This document shows positions 18,030 to 27,069 of a DNA stretch of 64,000 nucleotides, one piece after another. The notes beneath the pieces are model-generated. The model made no database searches and was not told the origin of the DNA. It was given only the letters and a program-made list of their open reading frames with translations. A program made the position numbers and the translations under genes. Location of the stretch: NCBI RefSeq assembly GCF_017872555.1, contig NZ_JAEDOX010000005.1:112659-176658 (forward strand), given 5' to 3'. Each line of letters starts with the position of its first letter. Within the stretch, counting starts at the first letter, position 1. Source of the stretch: Ruegeria sp. HKCCSA071. Its GTDB lineage: Bacteria > Pseudomonadota > Alphaproteobacteria > Rhodobacterales > Rhodobacteraceae.

Positions 18030-18062
18030 AAGAAAACCCCCGCAACCTGACGGTGCGGGGGC
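18030..18062 (-). terminator. Intrinsic terminator of the petABC operon
   Basis: On the minus strand an 8-bp stem CCCCCGCA/TGCGGGGG (18061-18054 with 18044-18037) is followed by TTTTCTTTTG. It lies 32 bases beyond the petC stop. Confidence 0.85.
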
Positions 18063-18093
18063 TGATTTAGTAAAATCCGGATAGACGGATCGA

Positions 18094-18885
18094 TCAATCT
18101 TCCTTGCGGAGTTTGCCCTTGTGCGGCGCCCAGAGACGCTTGTTGACCAGGTACAGCAGCACCGACAGAACGGTCAGGAAGATCACACCAACAAAGCCCG
18201 CGTTCTTTCGGTCTGTCAGCTTTGGCTCGGCCGCCCACATCAGGAATGCGGCAACATCCTCGGCCATATGCTCGACCGTGTTCGAGTGCCCGTCCGCAAA
18301 CTCGACCTGCTCGTCAGCCAGCGGAGGCGCCATCGAAATCCAGCCGCCGGGGAAGGCAGTGTTTTCGTAGAGCACCGTACCTGCTTCTTCTTTTTCATGA
18401 CCGGTGTAGCCGTGCAGCAAGGACGCGATGTATTCCGCACCGCCCATGCCTTTGACAAGCTGGTTGATGCCCAGGCCATATGGCCCGTGGAAACCGGCAC
18501 GCGCCTTCGCCATCAGGCTCAGGTCCGGTGCACCGACGCCGGTATTGGCCGGGAAGTGGTCGGTCGGAATCGCTGGGCGGAAATCGTCCAGCTCGGGGTC
18601 GAAAACTTCGAAGTTGCCAGCAGCGTATGCGATGACTTCTTCTTCCGAGTAACCCAGTGCTTCCAAGTCACGAAGTGGCACATATTGCAGACCGTGGCAA
18701 GCTGCGCAGACCTCGGTATAGATCTGCAAGCCACGTTGCAGCTGGTGCTGATCCCAGGTGCCGAACGGGCCTTCGAACGAGAAGGCGAAATCTTCGATAT
18801 GCTGCTCACCACCACCTGCTGCAATGGAAGCAGCAGGGGTCAAAGCCAGAGCAAACGCGGCGCCGATTGCAAGTTTCTTGAACAT
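18094..18885 (-). CDS. petC: Cytochrome c1 of the bc1 complex
   Basis: A 263-residue precursor with a signal peptide ([21 protein letters not shown]). The haem attachment site is CAACHGLQY near residue 56. The axial Met is probably in [14 protein letters not shown], and a C-terminal membrane anchor ([21 protein letters not shown]) follows. Cytochrome c1 takes electrons from the Rieske protein and gives them to soluble cytochrome c. It is the last gene of the operon and ends before a strong terminator. Confidence 0.96.
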   Translation of the reverse strand: MFKKLAIGAAFALALTPAASIAAGGGEQHIEDFAFSFEGPFGTWDQHQLQRGLQIYTEVCAACHGLQYVPLRDLEALGYSEEEVIAYAAGNFEVFDPELDDFRPAIPTDHFPANTGVGAPDLSLMAKARAGFHGPYGLGINQLVKGMGGAEYIASLLHGYTGHEKEEAGTVLYENTAFPGGWISMAPPLADEQVEFADGHSNTVEHMAEDVAAFLMWAAEPKLTDRKNAGFVGVIFLTVLSVLLYLVNKRLWAPHKGKLRKED

Positions 18886-18902
18886 GTTTCCGGTCCCTCT
18901 TC

Positions 18903-20234
18903 TTACTCGGCCGGCGTGGCGTCGGCGTCAGCCTTGCCATAATGCGCGTTGAAGTCTTCTTCGATGGTCTCGGGCTGGGCCAGAGGTTTCTCGATCACGC
19001 CGAGGATCGGCAGGATCACGAAGAAATAGGCGAACCAGTAAGCCGATGCGATCAGCGAGAAGGTCGCATAGGGTTCTTCCGCAGGCATCGCACCCAGCCA
19101 CATCAAGGCAAAGAAGTCGATGATCAGAAGGTAGAACCACCATTTCAACATCGGACGGTACTTGCCCGAACGCACGCTCGACGTGTCTAGCCAAGGCGCC
19201 AGCGCCATGGCCAGGATCGCGCCAAACATCGCCAGAACACCAAAGAACTTGGCGTCAACGATGCCACCGGTGATGAAGCTGGCGAACTGAACGACCCAGA
19301 CTTCGCCGGTAAAGGCACGCAGGATCGCGTAGAACGGTAGGAAGTACCATTCAGGCACAATGTGAGCAGGCGTAACCAGCGGGTTGGCTTCGATATAGTT
19401 GTCCGGGTGACCCAGATAGTTCGGCATGAAACCGACAACAGCCCAGAACACGACCAGGATCACGGCCAGCGCGAACAGGTCCTTGATCACGAAATACGGC
19501 CAGAACGGCAGCGTGTCTTTCTTCGCCTCGTCCTTCGAGCCGCGACGTACTTCAACTCCTGTGGGGTTGTTGTTGCCCGTGGTGTGGAAGGCCCAGATGT
19601 GCACCACGACCAAAGCCGCGATGATGAACGGCAGCAGATAGTGCAGCGAGAAGAAGCGGTTCAGCGTGGCGTTGTCCACCGCGGGTCCGCCCAGCAGCCA
19701 GGTCTGGATCGCGTCACCCACAAACGGAATGGCACCGAACAGACCGGTGATCACAGTCGCACCCCAGAAGGACATCTGACCCCATGGCAGAACATAGCCC
19801 ATGAAGGCGGTGCCCATCATCATCAGGTAGATCAGCATACCGACGATCCACGTGATCTCGCGCGGGGCTTTGTATGAGCCATAGAACAAGCCGCGGAAGA
19901 TGTGGATGTAGACCGCAACAAAGAACAGCGATGCGCCGTTCATGTGCAGGTAGCGAATAAAGTAACCGCCATTTACGTTACGCATGATGTGTTCAATGCT
20001 GGCAAATGCCAGATCAACATGCGGCGTATAGTGCATCACCAGGATGATACCGGTGACAATTTGCAGCGCCAGGCAGAACGCCAGAACGATGCCCCAGATC
20101 CACCACCAGTTCAGGTTCTTGGGGGTCGGGATCATGAGGGTGTCATACAACAGGCCAACAATCGGCAGGCGGCTGTTCAGCCATTTCTCGCCGTTTGTCT
20201 TCGGCTCGTAATGATCGTGGGGAATTCCGGACAT
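18903..20234 (-). CDS. petB: Cytochrome b of the bc1 complex
   Basis: A 443-residue membrane protein with about eight helices that holds two haems b and the quinol oxidation and quinone reduction sites. Typical stretches are [20 protein letters not shown] (Qo region), the [13 protein letters not shown] loop, and haem-ligand histidines in RYLHMNGAS and HYLLPF / [18 protein letters not shown] sequence precedes the ATG. It lies between petA and petC in the usual order. Confidence 0.97.
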   Translation of the reverse strand: MSGIPHDHYEPKTNGEKWLNSRLPIVGLLYDTLMIPTPKNLNWWWIWGIVLAFCLALQIVTGIILVMHYTPHVDLAFASIEHIMRNVNGGYFIRYLHMNGASLFFVAVYIHIFRGLFYGSYKAPREITWIVGMLIYLMMMGTAFMGYVLPWGQMSFWGATVITGLFGAIPFVGDAIQTWLLGGPAVDNATLNRFFSLHYLLPFIIAALVVVHIWAFHTTGNNNPTGVEVRRGSKDEAKKDTLPFWPYFVIKDLFALAVILVVFWAVVGFMPNYLGHPDNYIEANPLVTPAHIVPEWYFLPFYAILRAFTGEVWVVQFASFITGGIVDAKFFGVLAMFGAILAMALAPWLDTSSVRSGKYRPMLKWWFYLLIIDFFALMWLGAMPAEEPYATFSLIASAYWFAYFFVILPILGVIEKPLAQPETIEEDFNAHYGKADADATPAE

Positions 20235-20249
20235 AAGTTTGGGTCTCCC

Positions 20250-20834
20250 TTAGCCGAGTTTGATTGTGCCGTTGTCCACCCACTCTGCGGGCGGAATGGG
20301 CAGGTTCTCAGGCGCGGGGCCTTTGCGGATACGACCGGCAAGGTCATAATGCGAACCGTGGCAGGGGCAAAACCAGCCACCAAAGTCGCCTGCATCACCC
20401 AGAGGCACACAGCCGAGGTGGGTGCAAACACCCATCTGGACGACCCATGCACCCGGTGCTTCGCCTTCCGGCGATGGCATCACGCGGTTTGCGTCGGTCG
20501 CAGGGGCATCGGCGCTCAGGTTAAAGTTGCGGGCCAGCGGATCGGGCAGCGCATCAACACCTTCAGCGTCCTGTTCCTGGGCTTCCTGAATTTCGGCACC
20601 GGTGCGGTGACGGACAAAGACGGGTTTGCCCAGCCATTTGACAGTCAGCTGCGTACCCGGCTCAACACCGCTCACATCCACACGGATCGAGGACAGCGCC
20701 TGAACGTCTGCCGATGGGTTCATTTGGTTGATCAGGGGCCATACGGCTGCACCCGTTGCAACGACACCTGCACCGCCAGCGACGTAGTACAGGAAATCTC
20801 TGCGGGTGCCTTCGTGGTCTTCTGCGTGGGACAC
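20250..20834 (-). CDS. petA: Rieske iron-sulfur protein of the bc1 complex
   Basis: A 194-residue protein with a Tat-type N-terminus ([11 protein letters not shown]) and a membrane anchor. The [2Fe-2S] ligands are in CTHLGC and CPCHGSH. It accepts one electron from quinol and passes it to cytochrome c1. The start is taken as GTG, preceded by CGGAGATAACCTC and giving [14 protein letters not shown], which fits the N-terminus of Rhodobacter Rieske proteins; an upstream ATG would add 19 residues unlike the family. First gene of petABC. Confidence 0.95.
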   Translation of the reverse strand: MSHAEDHEGTRRDFLYYVAGGAGVVATGAAVWPLINQMNPSADVQALSSIRVDVSGVEPGTQLTVKWLGKPVFVRHRTGAEIQEAQEQDAEGVDALPDPLARNFNLSADAPATDANRVMPSPEGEAPGAWVVQMGVCTHLGCVPLGDAGDFGGWFCPCHGSHYDLAGRIRKGPAPENLPIPPAEWVDNGTIKLG

Positions 20835-21295
20835 GAGGTTATCTCCGATTGTCTGGCGCCCGCGGACGGGCAAATAGCTCGCGCACCGCACGAATGCGGT
20901 GTCTTAACCGCGCTTACTATCGGGGAGAATAGTGTTCGTCCAGCGTTCATAAACGCGCAATACGCCGCATGTGTCGTTTCCAGCAGCTGCGGGCGGTGTT
21001 TTTTGGTGAATCTCGCGTGCGACTTTGTGGGCAACTTTGTTTCCTGCGCCATTGATTCGCGTACCCACCCCGCCATACGCCACCCGGATCAGGTATTTGA
21101 AGCCTGTCTTGGGAGCCGCTGATTTGCGCCCAAAAGGTACATAATCAGCGCCGCTAAGCAGGGATTGTTTTCAACAAAAACATACTCGCTAAATAGATGA
21201 TTTAAATCAAAAATTGCACGCGCCTCACCTGTTGCACTTTCCGCGCGAATAAAGGAAAGCGCAAAAGGCGTGCGAACTCCCGCAAGGAGACCCCA
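20835..21295. other. Divergent promoter region of petABC and cytochrome c
   Basis: About 460 bases lie between the petA and cytochrome c starts. No gene is supported; a long plus-strand frame here is antisense to petA and petB. The right part is AT-rich and holds the FNR-like box at 21197-21210 and two TTGCAC hexamers downstream that could serve as -35 elements for the cytochrome gene. Confidence 0.6.
21197..21210. promoter_or_regulatory. FNR/FnrL-like binding box
   Basis: The sequence ATGATTTAAATCAA fits the FNR consensus TTGAT-N4-ATCAA at nine of ten positions and contains a perfect 12-base palindrome. It is centred about 92 bases upstream of the cytochrome c ATG and in the shared region with petABC. 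An oxygen-responsive FnrL would be the expected binder in Rhodobacterales. Confidence 0.5.
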
Positions 21296-21742
21296 ATGTC
21301 AAAGATCGTTCTGGCCACTGCCTTGTGCACAATGGCCCTTCCCACTCAGACCCTTGCCGCGGGTGATCCCACAAAAGGTGAGGCGATATATAACCGTTGT
21401 TCTTCGTGTCATGCGATCATCAAGGATGGTGAAGTTCTGGTCAAAGGTGGAATCACCGGCCCGAATCTGTATGGCATCGTCGGTCGCGTGGCCGGGTCCG
21501 AAAACGAATATCGCTATGGAAGCGAGCGCCTGCCGATCGGCATGTTCACGGATGACATGATCCGTGCCGGCGAAGAAGGTCTGGTCTGGACCGAGGAAAA
21601 CATCGTTGCCTATGCGCAGGATCCGATCGGCTTCATCCAGGATTTTCTGGATGACGAAACTGCTCGCCCGAACATGAGCGTCAAACTCAAGAACGGTGCA
21701 GACGATATTGCCGCTTATCTGGCGACCTTCAGCCCCCAGTAA
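21296..21742 (+). CDS. Class I c-type cytochrome (c2-like)
   Basis: A 148-residue exported cytochrome with a signal peptide to about residue 21 and haem motif C35-SSC-H39. GPNLYGIVGR follows, and the Met ligand is likely in RPNMSVKL near the C-terminus. This is the layout of soluble cytochrome c2/c552, the electron carrier between bc1 and terminal oxidases. Its position divergent from petABC supports that role. AAGGAG lies upstream of the ATG. Confidence 0.92.
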   Translation: MSKIVLATALCTMALPTQTLAAGDPTKGEAIYNRCSSCHAIIKDGEVLVKGGITGPNLYGIVGRVAGSENEYRYGSERLPIGMFTDDMIRAGEEGLVWTEENIVAYAQDPIGFIQDFLDDETARPNMSVKLKNGADDIAAYLATFSPQ

Positions 21743-21761
21743 ACCCGGTGCCTGGTGCTGG

Positions 21762-22373
21762 CTATGCCTTGTGCATCAAGGCGGCCAGCCGGGCGATTTC
21801 ACTGCCAAAGCCAGCAGAAACCTGATCAGCGGCGGCATTTCGCGCGCCCTCGGGTTTGTTCTGACCAAGCTTCCAGGTGCCCTGAATATCTTCAATGTGC
21901 ATGCGGCACGGTACGATCATGCGCATCATCTTCTTCAGCGCGTCCGAGGACATCTTGCCCGTGCCCCATGGGGTCTTGGGCAGCAGCCGCTTTTCGTAGA
22001 ACGCAGATTGGCGGTCAAGCACGTCACGTAACTCGTCCTGCGGGCGTAGCTCAAGCTTTCCGATCAGGTGCACGGCGACATAATTCCATGTCGGAACCTG
22101 ATCTTCGACACCGTACCAATCGGGCGAAACATAAGCATCCGGCCCCTGCACCGCGATCTTTGCGTGTTGAGGGCCGCGTAGCGCTCGTACAATAGGGTTC
22201 GAACGCACAAGATGCAGGTCAGCCAGTGAGCCGTCTTCGGACAGTAGAAACGGGACGTGGCTTAATAACGGCGCTTCTTCCGCAGAGAGTGCCAGAACGC
22301 CAAACGCCCGGTCGCGGGCGAATTCAACATGCCGGGCTCGATCCTCGGCGCGGAAAGCGGGGTTAGGGTGCAT
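21762..22373 (-). CDS. PaiB-like FMN-binding protein
   Basis: A 203-residue protein of the FMN-binding negative transcriptional regulator family (PaiB type, split-barrel flavin fold). Seen are MHPNPAF at the start, RDRAFGVLAL, LSHVPFLLSEDG, a central VSPDWYG...VPTWNYVAVHLIG and a C-terminal QNKPEGARNA. Bacillus PaiB is linked to sporulation and protease control, but the molecular role in proteobacteria is unclear. The start at 22373 has a strong AGGAGGA; an upstream start would add 16 basic residues. It diverges from the FMN riboswitch and ribH. Confidence 0.85.
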   Translation of the reverse strand: MHPNPAFRAEDRARHVEFARDRAFGVLALSAEEAPLLSHVPFLLSEDGSLADLHLVRSNPIVRALRGPQHAKIAVQGPDAYVSPDWYGVEDQVPTWNYVAVHLIGKLELRPQDELRDVLDRQSAFYEKRLLPKTPWGTGKMSSDALKKMMRMIVPCRMHIEDIQGTWKLGQNKPEGARNAAADQVSAGFGSEIARLAALMHKA

Positions 22374-22430
22374 GAATGTCCTCCTGTCAAATCTCTTGCA
22401 GCGTCGGACAGTTCTTGGCAAGGTCCGCCT

Positions 22431-22572
22431 CGTTCTCAGGGCGGGGTGGAATTCCCCACCGGCGGTATGCGGGCCACGACCCGTAAGCCCGCGAGCGGCC
22501 CCGGTTTACGGGGTGTCAGCAGATCTGGTGAGACGCCAGAGCCGACGGTCAAAGTCCGGATGAAAGAGAACG
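22431..22572 (+). promoter_or_regulatory. FMN riboswitch (RFN element)
   Basis: All conserved blocks are visible in order: TCTCAGGGCGGGGTGGAAT then TCCCCACCGGCGGTA, AGCCCGCGAGCG, GTCAGCAGATCTGGTGAG followed by ACGCCAGAGCCGACGGTC, and AGTCCGGATGAAAGAGAAC. The P1 stem closes perfectly, CGTTCTC (22431-22437) with GAGAACG (22566-22572). FMN binding should lower expression of the downstream ribH. No U-tract terminator follows directly; a GC hairpin is at 22581-22598 and a palindromic segment at 22637-22678. Confidence 0.96.
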
Positions 22573-22636
22573 TGCAAGCCGCGCCGGTGAACCGGCGCGC
22601 CTGCTCGTGATCGCCTTGGGTGACGTGTCATGCCGG

Positions 22637-22678
22637 GCTGGCAGCGAAAAGTGGGAACCGGTTCTCGCGACTGCCAGC
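22637..22678 (+). repeat. Palindromic segment between riboswitch and ribH
   Basis: An 8-bp stem GCTGGCAG/CTGCCAGC encloses GCGAAAAGTGGGAACCGG and TTCTCGCG, itself an inverted repeat. The inner GTGGGAACCGGTT core resembles a palindromic motif I recall from alphaproteobacterial intergenic regions. GTTCTC at 22661-22666 is also complementary to the P1 strand GAGAAC of the riboswitch, so it could be part of the expression platform. Confidence 0.45.
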
Positions 22679-22705
22679 AGGCCACCAAACTGAAAGGAGA
22701 TCATG

Positions 22706-23146
22706 ATGACACACACCCGCTATGCTTTTGTCAAAGCCAACTGGCATTCCGATATTGTTGACCGCGCGCTCGACGGCTTCCTCGAACTCGTCCCCTCGGA
22801 ACAAGTCGATGTCTACGACGTTCCCGGCGCGTTCGAGATGCCCCTGATGGCCCGTGATCTGGCCCGGACCGGGCGCTATGCCGCCGTCGCCTGCGCTGCC
22901 TTTGTCGTTGATGGCGGCATCTACAGGCACGACTTCGTTGCGCAGGCTGTGGTCGATGGCCTGATGCGCGCCGGGCTTGATACAGGGGTTCCTGTCCTGT
23001 CGGTCTCGCTGACCCCGCACCAATATCAGGAAACCGATCATCACAATGCGATCTACCGCACCCATTTTGTACATAAAGGGCGCGAAGCTGCTCAGGCTGC
23101 GCTGATGATTTCAGAAACCCGTGCGAAAGTCGCGCAGGCCGCCTGA
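22706..23146 (+). CDS. ribH: 6,7-dimethyl-8-ribityllumazine synthase (RibH2 type)
   Basis: Joins 5-amino-6-ribitylaminouracil and 3,4-dihydroxybutanone phosphate to make the riboflavin precursor. At 146 residues it is of the short RibH2 type known from Brucella and rhizobia. Seen are FVKANWHSDIVDRAL, DVPGAFEMPL and the active-site region GGIYRHDFVAQAVVDGL. Two ATGs overlap in frame at 22703 and 22706; GGAG is three bases from the first and six from the second, so the second is preferred. It is the only riboflavin gene here and is under the FMN riboswitch. Confidence 0.93.
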   Translation: MTHTRYAFVKANWHSDIVDRALDGFLELVPSEQVDVYDVPGAFEMPLMARDLARTGRYAAVACAAFVVDGGIYRHDFVAQAVVDGLMRAGLDTGVPVLSVSLTPHQYQETDHHNAIYRTHFVHKGREAAQAALMISETRAKVAQAA

Positions 23147-23147
23147 T

Positions 23148-23195
23148 CTTCATCTTTTCGAAAATACTCAAAAATGCGCCGCCCGACGGGCGGCG
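23148..23195 (-). repeat. Dispersed hairpin element, copy C (minus orientation)
   Basis: On the minus strand a 9-bp hairpin CGCCGCCCG/CGGGCGGCG (23177-23195) is followed by CATTTTTGAGTATTTTCG and AAAAGATGAAG, a variant of the element found at 30848 and 46379. It lies between ribH and aroC. Confidence 0.55.
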
Positions 23196-23273
23196 TTCAA
23201 ACCGTCAACGGCCAAATCCGCTTGAGGCCGAGGGCCTTGCCCGCTAATCACGATCCGCAAAGGAGCACGCCCC

Positions 23274-24374
23274 ATGTCGATGAACAGCTTTGGCCATCTT
23301 TTCCGTGTCACCACCTGGGGTGAAAGCCATGGGCCCGCCTTGGGCGCCACTGTCGACGGCTGCCCACCGGGTGTCACCATCGACGAGGCCATGATCCAGC
23401 ACTGGCTGGACAAGCGCAAACCGGGGCAGAACAAGTTCACCACCCAGCGGCGCGAACCGGATCAGGTCAAGATCCTTTCTGGCGTGTTCGAAGGCCAAAC
23501 TACAGGCACACCCGTGCAACTTATGATCGAAAACACCGATCAGCGCTCGAAAGACTATGGCGATATCATGGACAAGTTCCGCCCGGGGCACGCCGATATC
23601 ACCTATTGGCAGAAATACGGGATCCGGGATTATCGCGGCGGCGGGCGCAGCTCGGCCCGGGAAACGGCAGCGCGTGTGGCTGCGGGTGGATTGGCGCGCG
23701 AGGCGATCAAACAGATCGCCCCCAAAGTCCAGATCACCGGCTATATGACCCAGATCGGCCCGCATAAGATCGAGCGCGACAATTTCGACTGGTCCCAGAT
23801 CGAACAGAACCCGTTCTGGACACCGGATGCGCAAGCCGCCGAGAAGTGGGCCACCTATCTGGACGACCTGCGCAAGTCCGGCAACTCGGTCGGCGCAATT
23901 GTCGAAGTTGTGGCGCGCGGCGTGCCCGCAGGGCTTGGCGCGCCAGTTTATGCCAAGTTAGACACTGATCTTGCCTCTGCGATGATGTCGATCAATGCGG
24001 TCAAAGGCGTCGAAATCGGCGAAGGCATGGCCGCGGCTGAACTGACGGGCGAGGCCAACGCCGACGAAATATTCATGGGACAGAACGGCCCTCAATACAG
24101 TTCGAACCATGCGGGCGGGATTCTGGGCGGCATCTCGACCGGACAGGACATTGTCGTGCGCTTTGCGGTCAAGCCAACCTCTTCGATCCTGACCACCCGC
24201 AAGACCATTACAAAATCCGGTGAAGAGACCGAGATCATCACAAAGGGCCGTCATGACCCCTGTGTTGGCATCCGCGCTGTTCCCGTCGGTGAGGCGATGA
24301 TGGTCTGTGTCATCCTGGACCACCTGCTGTTGCACCGTGGTCAGATCGGAGAAAACCGTGGACGGATCGGCTGA
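23274..24374 (+). CDS. aroC: Chorismate synthase
   Basis: Forms chorismate from 5-enolpyruvylshikimate-3-phosphate with reduced FMN, the last step of the shikimate pathway. The 366-residue protein starts [20 protein letters not shown] with the FMN-site histidine, continues [22 protein letters not shown] residues ([13 protein letters not shown] near 120-132), and ends with the TTRKTI and [14 protein letters not shown] signatures. AAAGGAGCACGCCCC precedes the ATG. The HD-domain gene overlaps its end by 17 bases. Confidence 0.97.
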   Translation: MSMNSFGHLFRVTTWGESHGPALGATVDGCPPGVTIDEAMIQHWLDKRKPGQNKFTTQRREPDQVKILSGVFEGQTTGTPVQLMIENTDQRSKDYGDIMDKFRPGHADITYWQKYGIRDYRGGGRSSARETAARVAAGGLAREAIKQIAPKVQITGYMTQIGPHKIERDNFDWSQIEQNPFWTPDAQAAEKWATYLDDLRKSGNSVGAIVEVVARGVPAGLGAPVYAKLDTDLASAMMSINAVKGVEIGEGMAAAELTGEANADEIFMGQNGPQYSSNHAGGILGGISTGQDIVVRFAVKPTSSILTTRKTITKSGEETEIITKGRHDPCVGIRAVPVGEAMMVCVILDHLLLHRGQIGENRGRIG

Positions 24375-25020
24375 TCTGCGCGCGCGTTTGCGTGCTGTTG
24401 TCGCGCAACGCATGGAAACTGATCCGGCCCATGACCTGGCCCATCTGGATCGTGTTTGGACCAATGCTCAGGCCATTGCAGACGCTCAGGCGGACATGCC
24501 CGTCCTGTTGGCAGCCTGTTATCTTCATGATCTGGTCAACCTACCCAAGAATGACCCGAACCGACTGTTTGCCTCACGCCAGTCAGCGGCTGAATCAGGG
24601 CCTATTCTGGCAAACCTGAGCTTTTCCGACGATCAGGTTCAGGCCGCGCAACATGCGATCGCGGCCCATAGCTTTTCGGCCAACATCCCGCCTGAAACGC
24701 TTGAGGCCCGGATCCTACGGGATGCGGATCGCCTTGATGCCTTGGGTGCCATCGGGATTGCGCGCACATTTTCTGTATCGGGTGCTTTGGGTCGTGTCCT
24801 TTATGATCCGGCTGACCCATTCGCAGAGGCGCGCCCGCTGGACGATCTGCGGTATTCGATTGATCACTGGAAGGTCAAACTGCTGACCCTGCCGGACGAT
24901 ATGCTGACGGATGCCGGCAAGCAGATTGCGCAGGCGAGGGCGGGCCGAATGTTTCAGTTCCTTGAGGATTTTGCAGCGGAAATCGGCGCATCGATCCCGA
25001 ACTCGTGGACCATCACCTGA
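24358..25020 (+). CDS. HD-domain phosphohydrolase
   Basis: A 220-residue HD-superfamily metal hydrolase. The metal residues are the His in [13 protein letters not shown], the HD pair in ACYLHDLVN, and the Asp in [13 protein letters not shown]. The arrangement is that of YedJ-like predicted phosphohydrolases acting on nucleotides or related phosphates; the true substrate is unknown. The start is a GTG with GGAGAAAACC upstream, placing it inside the end of aroC (17-base overlap). It is followed at 45 bases by an EamA transporter. Confidence 0.85.
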   Translation: MDGSADLRARLRAVVAQRMETDPAHDLAHLDRVWTNAQAIADAQADMPVLLAACYLHDLVNLPKNDPNRLFASRQSAAESGPILANLSFSDDQVQAAQHAIAAHSFSANIPPETLEARILRDADRLDALGAIGIARTFSVSGALGRVLYDPADPFAEARPLDDLRYSIDHWKVKLLTLPDDMLTDAGKQIAQARAGRMFQFLEDFAAEIGASIPNSWTIT

Positions 25021-25064
25021 TCCACCCGTTGATCTTTTTTCTGCAAAGGCGCAGGGTCGCGCCG

Positions 25065-26000
25065 ATGACAAAACCCTTAACATCGCATCGACCTTTGCTG
25101 GCTGTGGCGCTGAAGCTTGGCGCGCTGTTCCTTTTCACGTCGATGTCGGCGCTGGTCAAAGCCTTATCTGACGAATTCCCGCCGGGCCAACTGGTGTTCT
25201 TCCGGTCCCTGTTTGCTATTCCGGTCATCATTCTGTGGCTGATCGCGCGCCGAGAGCTGGCGCAAGGCTTTGTCGTCAAGAAACCCATGGGTCATTTCTG
25301 GCGCGGTGTTCTGGGCACCAGCGCCATGGGGCTGACATTCACCGGCCTTAGCCTGCTGCCGCTGCCCGAAGTCACTGCAATCGGTTACGCCACACCGATT
25401 TTCACCCTGATTTTGGCCGCAGTGATGCTGGGCGAGCGCATTCGTATGATTCGCATCGGTGCCGTGGCACTTGGGTTGCTGGGCGTGATGATCATGATCT
25501 GGCCCCGACTTGGCACCACTCAGATGGAAACGGCTGCGACCATCGGGGCGCTGTGTGTACTGGGTGCGACCTTTGCCCGGGCTTTCGTGCAGATCCACAT
25601 CCGACAACTGGTCAAGGTCGATCACCCTGCTGCAATCGTGTTCTATTTCTCGCTGACAGCGACGCTGCTATCAGCCCTGACGGCCATCTGGGGATGGACA
25701 ATGCCAACTCTGTCTCAGGCTCTAATACTGATCACCATGGGGTTAATTGGCGGAGTAGCGCAGATTTTGGTCACGTCCTCGTATCGCTTTGGACAGGCAT
25801 CGATGCTGGCACCTTATGACTATGCAACAATGCTCTTTGCGATTGTGATCGGTTATTTCGTGTTTGATGAATTGCCTACCGTTGCGATCCTGATCGGGGC
25901 CGCATTGGTGATCGCAGGCAATGTTGTTGTGATCTGGCGCGAACACCAGCTTGGGCTGGAGCGTGGCAAGGCGCGTTCTGTCACGGACCCCAAAGCGTGA
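25065..26000 (+). CDS. EamA/DMT-family transporter
   Basis: A 311-residue inner-membrane protein with about ten helices arranged as two EamA repeats. The first repeat has FTSMSALVKALSDEFPPGQLVFFRSLFA, seen here as parts FTSMSALVKA and QLVFFRSLFAIPV; the second has GVAQILVTSSYRFG and a PYDYATMLFAI helix. Drug/metabolite exporters of this kind have varied substrates; none can be named. The start MTKPLTSHR was chosen because the upstream part of the frame runs back over the HD gene; the ribosome site is weak. Confidence 0.85.
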   Translation: MTKPLTSHRPLLAVALKLGALFLFTSMSALVKALSDEFPPGQLVFFRSLFAIPVIILWLIARRELAQGFVVKKPMGHFWRGVLGTSAMGLTFTGLSLLPLPEVTAIGYATPIFTLILAAVMLGERIRMIRIGAVALGLLGVMIMIWPRLGTTQMETAATIGALCVLGATFARAFVQIHIRQLVKVDHPAAIVFYFSLTATLLSALTAIWGWTMPTLSQALILITMGLIGGVAQILVTSSYRFGQASMLAPYDYATMLFAIVIGYFVFDELPTVAILIGAALVIAGNVVVIWREHQLGLERGKARSVTDPKA

Positions 26001-26056
26001 CTTTACCTTTTGCATTCTTTCCCTAGGTTGGGCCGGACAATCAAAGAGGTTCCCCA

Positions 26057-26656
26057 ATGAGCGACGCGCAGGATCACAAGGAAAAGATGCAAAAGGTGCA
26101 GGCCCAGCACCGCAAGAAGGTGTCCGAGGCTGTTGATCCCGATCGCGGCCTTGTTCTGATCAATACCGGCAAAGGCAAAGGTAAGTCATCGGCGGCCTTT
26201 GGTGTGGTCATCCGCGCGCTTGGTTGGGGTCAGAAGGTCGCCGTAGTGCAGTTCATCAAGGGCAAGTGGAAAACCGGCGAGCGCCGTTTCTTCGAAGAAC
26301 GCGATCTGGTCACCTGGCATACGATGGGTGAGGGGTTTACCTGGGATACACAAGACCGCGAACGCGACATTGCAGCCGCCAATGCCGCCTTCGACAAGGC
26401 TTGCGCCCTTATGGCAAGTGGCGAATACGATCTGGTGGTTCTGGACGAGATCAACATCGCGCTTCGCTATGAATATCTCTCGGTCGAGCAGGTGATAGAC
26501 GGGCTGAACGCGCGTTCGGACAAGACGAGTGTGTTCCTGACGGGCCGCGACGCGCCGCAGGCGTTGCGTGATTATGCAGATCTGGTCACCGAAATGACCG
26601 AAGAAAAGCATCCGTTTCAGGCGGGAATCAAAGCCCAGCGCGGGGTGGATTTCTGA
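26057..26656 (+). CDS. cobO: Cob(I)yrinic acid a,c-diamide adenosyltransferase
   Basis: Transfers the 5'-deoxyadenosyl group of ATP to cobalt of corrinoids in adenosylcobalamin synthesis. The 199-residue CobO/BtuR-type protein has the P-loop variant NTGKGKGKSSAAFG near residue 38, VAVVQFIKGKWKTGERR, the LVVLDEINIALRYEYL segment and the C-terminal GIKAQRGVDF. GAGGTTCCCCA precedes the ATG. No other cobalamin gene is in the window. Confidence 0.95.
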   Translation: MSDAQDHKEKMQKVQAQHRKKVSEAVDPDRGLVLINTGKGKGKSSAAFGVVIRALGWGQKVAVVQFIKGKWKTGERRFFEERDLVTWHTMGEGFTWDTQDRERDIAAANAAFDKACALMASGEYDLVVLDEINIALRYEYLSVEQVIDGLNARSDKTSVFLTGRDAPQALRDYADLVTEMTEEKHPFQAGIKAQRGVDF

Positions 26657-26663
26657 ACCTTGC

Positions 26664-26692
26664 AACAGCGCAGCCCGTGTTGCCGCGCTGTT
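26664..26692. terminator. Hairpin between convergent cobO and small Cys-rich gene
   Basis: The stem AACAGCGC/GCGCTGTT (8 bp, 13-base loop) lies just past the cobO stop and overlaps the stop codon of the convergent gene. There is no long U-tract on either side, so terminator function is only plausible. Confidence 0.4.
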
Positions 26693-26897
26693 ATCCTCTG
26701 CCGCTAAGCGCAGTTTCAAAGATATATCGCAACGACTTGCGTTGATGGGCGGTGCCTTGTGCCCGGGCTTCTTCAGCGGTTGCGGTGTCCCGGTTCTGGC
26801 GGTCGGCATAGGCGCAATAGTCGCCTTCGCAACAACTGCAACCGCACGCAACCAGCGCATCATGCCGGGCTATGATCTCGTCAAACGTGTCTGTCAT
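26691..26897 (-). CDS. Small cysteine-rich protein, unknown function
   Basis: A 68-residue protein, not recognised beyond a resemblance to hypothetical roseobacter proteins. Its feature is ACGCSCCEGDYCAY near residue 17, four cysteines within nine residues, which could bind a metal. The rest is polar, with a C-terminal HQRKSLRYIFETAL helix. The ATG (MTDTFDEIIARHD) has GAGG seven bases upstream. It converges with cobO. Confidence 0.6.
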   Translation of the reverse strand: MTDTFDEIIARHDALVACGCSCCEGDYCAYADRQNRDTATAEEARAQGTAHQRKSLRYIFETALSGRG

Positions 26898-27069
26898 CTG
26901 TGACCTCACCCCGCGCTGGGATAAATCTGATGAATTCAGTCGGCTTTTTCAAGTAAATTCACCCGACCGGTCGATGCGCTTCTCTGCTCTGAGCCGCCGA
27001 TTTCCAAAATAGGCAGCTCAGCTTTTTCGGTTGTATTTGGACAAAGTTGCCAGTGCTGAGGCACAGTGC

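Noticed and set aside
19902..21122. Plus-strand frame of 406 codons over petB and petA
   Set aside because: Antisense to the cytochrome b and Rieske genes; no family resemblance.
22581..22598. GC hairpin after the riboswitch as an intrinsic terminator
   Set aside because: The stem GCGCCGGT/ACCGGCGC is strong, but GCCTGCTCG follows instead of a U-tract.
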